Of a DNA stretch of 64,000 bases, positions 59,006 to 64,000 are shown piece by piece. A model generated the notes under the pieces. The model had not been told where the DNA came from and did not search any database. It saw only the letters and a list, made by a program, of their open reading frames with translations. The number at the start of each line of letters is the position of its first letter. Within the stretch, counting starts at the first letter, position 1. Origin of the DNA: Panopea generosa (taxonomy: Eukaryota; Mollusca; Bivalvia; Adapedonta; Hiatellidae); the NCBI GenBank assembly GCA_029582155.1, contig CM055902.1, forward strand, positions 18,673,248 through 18,737,247. Reading direction: 5' to 3'. The translations under genes were made by a program, and so were the position numbers.

Positions 59006-59520
59006 ATATGTTGAAGTCTTTTTTGACGTAGGATTGGGTTAAATTATTAAATTTAAAAAAAAATCTAGTTTGTCAATTGTTCTAAAAACTTGCAATCACT
59101 GTGAAGTATATTTGTTGAAATCACATAAAAATTATTTCAAATCGTTCGGTTGGTTTTTTGGTAATTTTGATTTGAAGCATTTTTATGGAAAAAATCGAGA
59201 AAAAAATAGTTTCCGTTTTTCGCTAATATTTTCAGAATTTGGTGTTCGTCGTAATTATTGCATATGTAAATTCATATATTCGTTGAATGTGTACGTGGTG
59301 ATATGTGTTTCGATTCTGTACGGTCGGTAAAACTTGACTGGGGTAAAAAAATACGCGATTTTGTTGCTATAAATCGGGACGTCAAATAGAACAAACATGG
59401 CCATGTTTACGACGTCAATGGTAAAGAAGTGTTATATTCACCGCAGAAAAAAAGCATACTCAAATTAGAAATTACTTTCATTACATACCAAATATTGCAC
59501 TGATTTCGAAAATAATTGAA
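59006..59520 (-). repeat. 500-bp dispersed repeat R3, copy 3
   Basis: Tandem to copy 2 in the same orientation. Has the same AACATGGCCATGTT palindrome near 59394 and GGGACGTCAAAT. It lacks the poly(T)/poly(A) runs of copy 2. Confidence 0.85.
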
Positions 59521-61635
59521 AGCTATATTCCTCCTTAACAGAAAAAAGAGCAGCTGCATGACATTTCAGCACAGTATCTTATAATTTCAAACCATTTGAA
59601 TTATTTTATGCAACATGAGTGAGCGTGAATGTCTAATTAAAATGAAAAATAAAATAGCAAGGTACTGTTTTTCAGCAAAATATTACATTGATAAACAAAT
59701 AGTAAATGATTTAGTAGCCAATGTAACAAAACATACAATGTAATTAGTAATAAATTAGCCTCCTATAGAATATCGCTCAGAAAAAAAAAATGAAAGGTTA
59801 TTTATCTCGGAACGGTTTTATACACTGACACAACCCGGTGATATTTAATATAAAATGTCTTTTAAATATGAACAAATAATGTAAATAAAAACCGTCAATT
59901 GCGTCTATGTATTATCATTTTCATGTTTATATCTACTTGCCTCTGTTAGTTCTGCTGTAGGTGTAGATTGAGGTCCTCGTACGTATCTTTCTTTATTGGG
60001 TTGACCATGAAATACAACAACACATGTGCAATTTGAAATATTGTTAGAATTTTAAGTGAACATTTTATGAGCATAACAATCATTATGGTGCAATGTTTTT
60101 GTCATATCTTTTTCAATTGGAATTTGAATCGGAGTAAGTTTCACGTTTTCTGATGTTATCTTGAACGGGTTTAGATCTAATCCGGACGGTGCCAATTTTG
60201 TAATTTTGGACCTTTGCTTCCATGGTTACCAAAAAAATTATTAAAAAAAACTTCAACATACTTAACTTGGCAGTACTGTGTCTGCAGAATATACCAAGGG
60301 CAGACTACTCTTCGACTTTAGAGTCACGGATATCTTGGATGGAAAAGTGCATTTTTTGTGAAGGAAGACTGTTTTGGAAGGATTGATATAAGACATTTGT
60401 CTTAAATCAGCTTAAGTCTTATTAATAAGATTAATCTCAAATTTATTGATTACACCTCGTATATTGCTTTTTATAACATTAGATTTTAGTGTTACTGTTA
60501 TAACAGTAATAATGTGCTATTGTTTTATTTAACTTTCGCTATTTTTATAAAAAGCAAGAGTAGTGCATAGGTAGCCATACTGGACTATTTAAAATACTAA
60601 AAAACGACAGCGCAAAGCAATCAAAACACCAATATGAGTATTTGTTAACTTATTATTAAGTGAACACCTACTGAAAAATTATTTTTTTTAAATGTGTATA
60701 ACTGATGAATAATGTATTCAAGGTGTATAAAGCAGCCGAAATATGCCCATAACAGAGGATCAGAAGCATGATAAATGTTTTAAATGGAACAATTGAAATT
60801 ATTATAGGAAACTAAAGTTATGGGGATGGGGGTGGGCGCTGTTGTTTTTTTTTCGCAATTTATAGAGGATGACCAATTACCCATAACATTCAAACAGTTG
60901 GATATTTTAAATCTCATTCAAGGTCTGTTAATAAGTAACTTGTGAACATACTTTAAAAAGAATTAGGAAACGATTGAATATGTAAATGAAGAAATTATGA
61001 CTTGGCCATACTTTTTAGTTAAAAAGGGCCATAATGCATGTACAGTTTGTTATGCGGAGTTGTGTTTCAATCCCGTGAACGGTATTGTGATAAGGAGAAA
61101 TTGAAGTGAATTAGACAACGTATGTTCGTGTTAAAGGTGTGGTACACGCTGGTGATGAATATGTGAATCCTTGTTCATAAAGAGTCGAGCTAAATAAAGC
61201 AGCATCACCAGTATTTGAAGATAAGATAAGAAAACTTTACTCGTATATTCTCCGCCAATTCTGTTATCCTTCCGTTATACCACGGTTGCTAGAGATGTGC
61301 AAATATATAAATGCATATACGTATGAACAGATATTTTTTTCAATCTGTTTTTTTTTATATATGAAAATCCGATTATGAAGCCCTATCGGCAAAATAGTGT
61401 CGCTAGGGCAAATAACAAAAACAAATACTCATATATATACGCAAGTGATAATTTGATTATAACTATATGTGATTTTTGTTATCAGTATGCATCAATGCTT
61501 CGATCCTCGGGTCGATTAAATTAAGTTAATTGGTCCTGTAACAGCAGGGTGCCCGTGATACACTGATAACGAAGGGTATTTTACATAGCTTTGTTTTACT
61601 GTTTCGATGATAATGAACTGATTAGTGTGTTTTTT
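59521..61635. other. No gene seen
   Basis: 60720-60830 resembles the repeat at 11150-11260 and 16840-16930 (CCCATAACAGAGGATCAGAAG). 60280-60350 has a GC-richer word, GGGCAGACTACTCTTCGAC, of unknown origin. Otherwise AT-rich. Confidence 0.55.
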
Positions 61636-62789
61636 ATGCCCCCCAAAAGATTGTTGGGGTGAAATATAGTAATCGCAGCGTCCGTCCGTCCTTCCGTCCG
61701 GTATTTCGTTTCTTTCGTAACTTTGTCATGCATCGATAAATATTAATGATACTTGCTACAAATGATCAACATAACATGACAACGTGTTGCTAGTAAGACC
61801 CACACCCGTAACTTAAAGGTCAAGGTCACTATTTGAGTTTGTTTGACAACACTTCGAGTTTGTGTGAGATTTCGTGTCCGGCCTGTAACTTTGACATGCA
61901 TAGATGGATTTTAAAAATACTTGCTACAAATGATCAACATAACATGACGACGTGTCACGAGTAAGGCCCACACCTGTACCTCAAATGTCACGGTCACAAT
62001 TTGAGTTTGACAACACTTTGAGTCCGTGTGAGATTTCGTGTCCGTGATCAACATAACATAACGACGTGTTGCACTTAATACCAAAACTTCCACTTCAAAG
62101 GTCAAGGTCACAATTTTACTTCAACAACACTTTCAGTCATTTTGACATTTCTTGTCCGGTCTGTCATCTATGGATAAATTTTAAAAACACTTGGCTCTGT
62201 TGATCAACATGACATAATTAAGTGTCGCATGTAAGACCCAGAACCTTTCCTCAAAGATCAAGGTCACACTTTCAATTTGTTTGATGTTGTGTGTCTGGTC
62301 CGTGACTTTGCCTTTAACTTGGCTCAATTTATCAAGATGATGTGACGATGTGTCATAAGTAAGACCTAAACCTAGACTCATACCTAAAAGGTCAAGGTCA
62401 CACTTTTAGTATGTATGACAACACTTTGAATCTGTTTGAGATTTCAAGTCTTTACTTTATCTTTATCATACATGGATGGATTTCACTTGGCTTAATTTAT
62501 CAATTGATATGTAACTTTGTCTTACATTTAGGGATTTTAAGATAGCTTGACACAAGTGAACAACATGTCATGATGATGTTTCAGCAGCATTTAACTGTTG
62601 AAATACCCAGACTATTACATCAGATAGCAAGGTCAAGGTTACACAAAGGTCAAGGTCACGCTTTAATGTAAAGAAACATGAAATTGTATGTCTTGTCTGA
62701 AACATCAGCCCATTACTCTTTATATTCATGGATCGCTACCTATTATGACATAATTATATTGTTATTTTTAACTACCATTTTGGGGGCAT
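61636..62789 (+). mobile_element. Non-autonomous element with ATGCCCCC/GGGGGCAT ends and internal tandem units
   Basis: The ends ATGCCCCCCAAAA and TTTTGGGGGCAT are short inverted repeats. GTCCGTCCGTCC and similar lie just inside the left end. The interior is a series of degenerate units of about 110-160 bp with TGATCAACATAACATGACGA, GTAAGACCCA and AAAGGTCAAGGTCAC. The exact 9-mer TCAAGGTCA occurs at 61820, 62102, 62258, 62392 and 62650, always on the plus strand. It encodes no protein. I associate this kind of repeat with bivalve genomes, but class and transposition mechanism are not evident. Confidence 0.75.
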
Positions 62790-63599
62790 GCGACATTTAC
62801 CAGTGGCATTTCTTGTTTAAATATATATTTAACTTTATGAAATTATAAAAATATCGATCCTAAAATTTAGGTTATATTTCTGCTTAGTGTCGTAAGCACG
62901 AATTTCATATTACCGATGAATTTTACTCGAAGTATTACATGTTATTTTATCAGGTTAATACATAAAATTAATAAGAAATATATGTTACCTTAAATAAAAC
63001 GTGTTATATTCGATTTAGAATTATTGATATGCATTGTGTTTCATTATCATTCGTCTCTCACCGCTGATTCAAGAGGGAAAGTTATCAGTTACTTACGGAG
63101 ATGGAGTGTGATCGAGCACTGGTTAACCTTTCAGAACTCCATGAAACAGTGGTTAAGATAACCAATTGTCTGTTAGCACTCGATGGCATAAAATGACGGT
63201 AAAAATTCGATCAATTATCTAAAACATGAATACATTTATATTTGATAGTATGATTTTTTTTTGTAAAACAATATTTGTATAAACATGAAAACAACTTGCA
63301 ATTAGGATTAAATACATATATACATAGGCTTCACATTTCCAACCTTATATTGGTTTAATGTAACACCATGAAACACATTGAAGTATCCAATACTATTGAA
63401 TCCCTAGCACAAACAATTTGAAATATATATTTTATTTTCTTTCATGAGATTAAAATGTTTCCCTTAAACAAGGTTAAGTCACTTTAATTAAACAAAAATG
63501 CATCATATAATAATTATAATAATGTTAATTACCTCAAAAATATATTATTTAGTTTGGTTCTATCAATAAATATAAATATCATCCATAACAGAGGGTTAA
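62790..63599. other. No gene seen apart from a repeat R1 copy
   Basis: 63045-63200 is repeat R1. The rest is AT-rich with many TATATA and ATAAT words. Confidence 0.55.
63045..63200 (+). repeat. Dispersed repeat R1, copy 4 (plus)
   Basis: CATTCGTCTCTCACCGCTGATTCAAG, GTTATCAGTTACTTACGGAGATGG, TCGAGCACTGG and GTTAGCACTCGATGGCATAA. Confidence 0.65.
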
Positions 63600-64000
63600 C
63601 AAATACTATGTAGTGTTTATTGTATTAAAGTATTATTCTGTGTTTTAGAGCATTTTGATGCTTATTGCTAGATAAATCAAAATAGATTTGTTTGTCTAGA
63701 TCCCATTTATTCAATAAATTTAAACACGAAAGGTTTTTGATAATAGTATCGTTTTATATGGTATTTCTAAGATCATTAAAACATGGACATCAACATATAG
63801 AGTGATACTCATCTTCAGGAGAATTACACCATACACATTCTCTTTCTTGACCATTTCTCGGTATTCTATTTCTTTCGATACGAGAAAAGTCAAAACCAGG
63901 TAAAACCCAAAGTTGATATATCTATCTCCGACCACCAACCTGGCCATAAATCATATTCACACTTGATAGCCTCAGGTGGATAAAAGAGACCATGATATCG
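63600..64000 (-). pseudogene. 3' end of a LINE, running off the window
   Basis: Minus-strand frames near 63900-63780 read DFSRIERNRIPRNGQE, then CVWCNSPEDEYHSIC, a C-x2-C-x7-H-x3-C cluster followed by CPCFNDLRN. This matches the post-reverse-transcriptase zinc-knuckle-like tail of many non-LTR retrotransposons (RxIPxxERxCxxC...E.H.L..C). A stop interrupts the motif and frames shift, so it is a fossil. The reverse transcriptase would lie beyond the right edge. Confidence 0.7.

Overview
This window looks like gene-poor, repeat-dense chromosomal DNA from an invertebrate, most likely a bivalve mollusc. The evidence is eukaryotic throughout: AT-rich sequence without operons, a kinase/RNase exon with a splice acceptor, tRNA-headed SINEs, degenerate non-LTR retrotransposons, Tc1/mariner transposases, satellites and MITE-like elements. 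The bivalve call is inference. It rests on two element styles I associate with mollusc genomes: the one with ATGCCCCC/GGGGGCAT ends and AGGTCAAGGTCAC repeats, and the tRNA-SINE with a (CAA)n tail. No database search was possible.

Only one protein-coding unit looks intact: a 412-codon minus-strand exon (51.1-52.3 kb) encoding a complete Ser/Thr kinase domain followed by a KEN endoribonuclease domain, the cytosolic half of IRE1 or an RNase L-like arrangement. A second copy of the same exon lies 15 kb away on the same strand (35.9-37.2 kb). It is a pseudogene with frameshifts, stops, HRD changed to HRN, and lost RNase catalytic residues.

Layout. 0-18.5 kb: two copies of a segmental duplication (1-5.66 kb and 14.6-17.4 kb). 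The first carries a 3.1-kb insertion that holds a nested 1.55-kb insertion; one short segment is inverted between the copies. A degenerate LINE (6.5-8.5 kb), a triplicated 237-bp repeat and a short Tc1-type element lie in or beside them. 18.5-20.25 kb: a satellite of about 28 monomers of 61 bp with a 7-monomer higher-order period of 429-430 bp. 22.6-25.2 kb: a large imperfect palindrome containing a broken mariner-type transposase with its own inner inverted repeat. 28.2-29.2 kb: a LINE fossil. 31-35 kb: CAA repeats and an AT-rich satellite. 35.9-37.2 kb: the kinase/KEN pseudogene. 38.5-40.1 kb: a Tc1-type transposase fossil. 40.9-42.5 kb: a pseudogene of an uncharacterised invertebrate domain family, split by a SINE with target-site duplications. 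44 kb: a 37-bp minisatellite. 45.7-47.2 kb: LINE and MITE fossils. 51-52.3 kb: the intact kinase/KEN exon. 53-55 kb: two MITEs with 16-bp terminal inverted repeats. 55.7-59.5 kb: three copies of a 500-bp repeat. 61.6-62.8 kb: the element with nuclear-receptor-like half-sites. 63.6-64 kb: the 3' end of another LINE.

The genes do not form a pathway. The window is best read as a kinase/KEN gene-family locus (one apparently live member, one dead) in a bed of overlapping transposon insertions whose relative order can often be read from empty-site comparisons.
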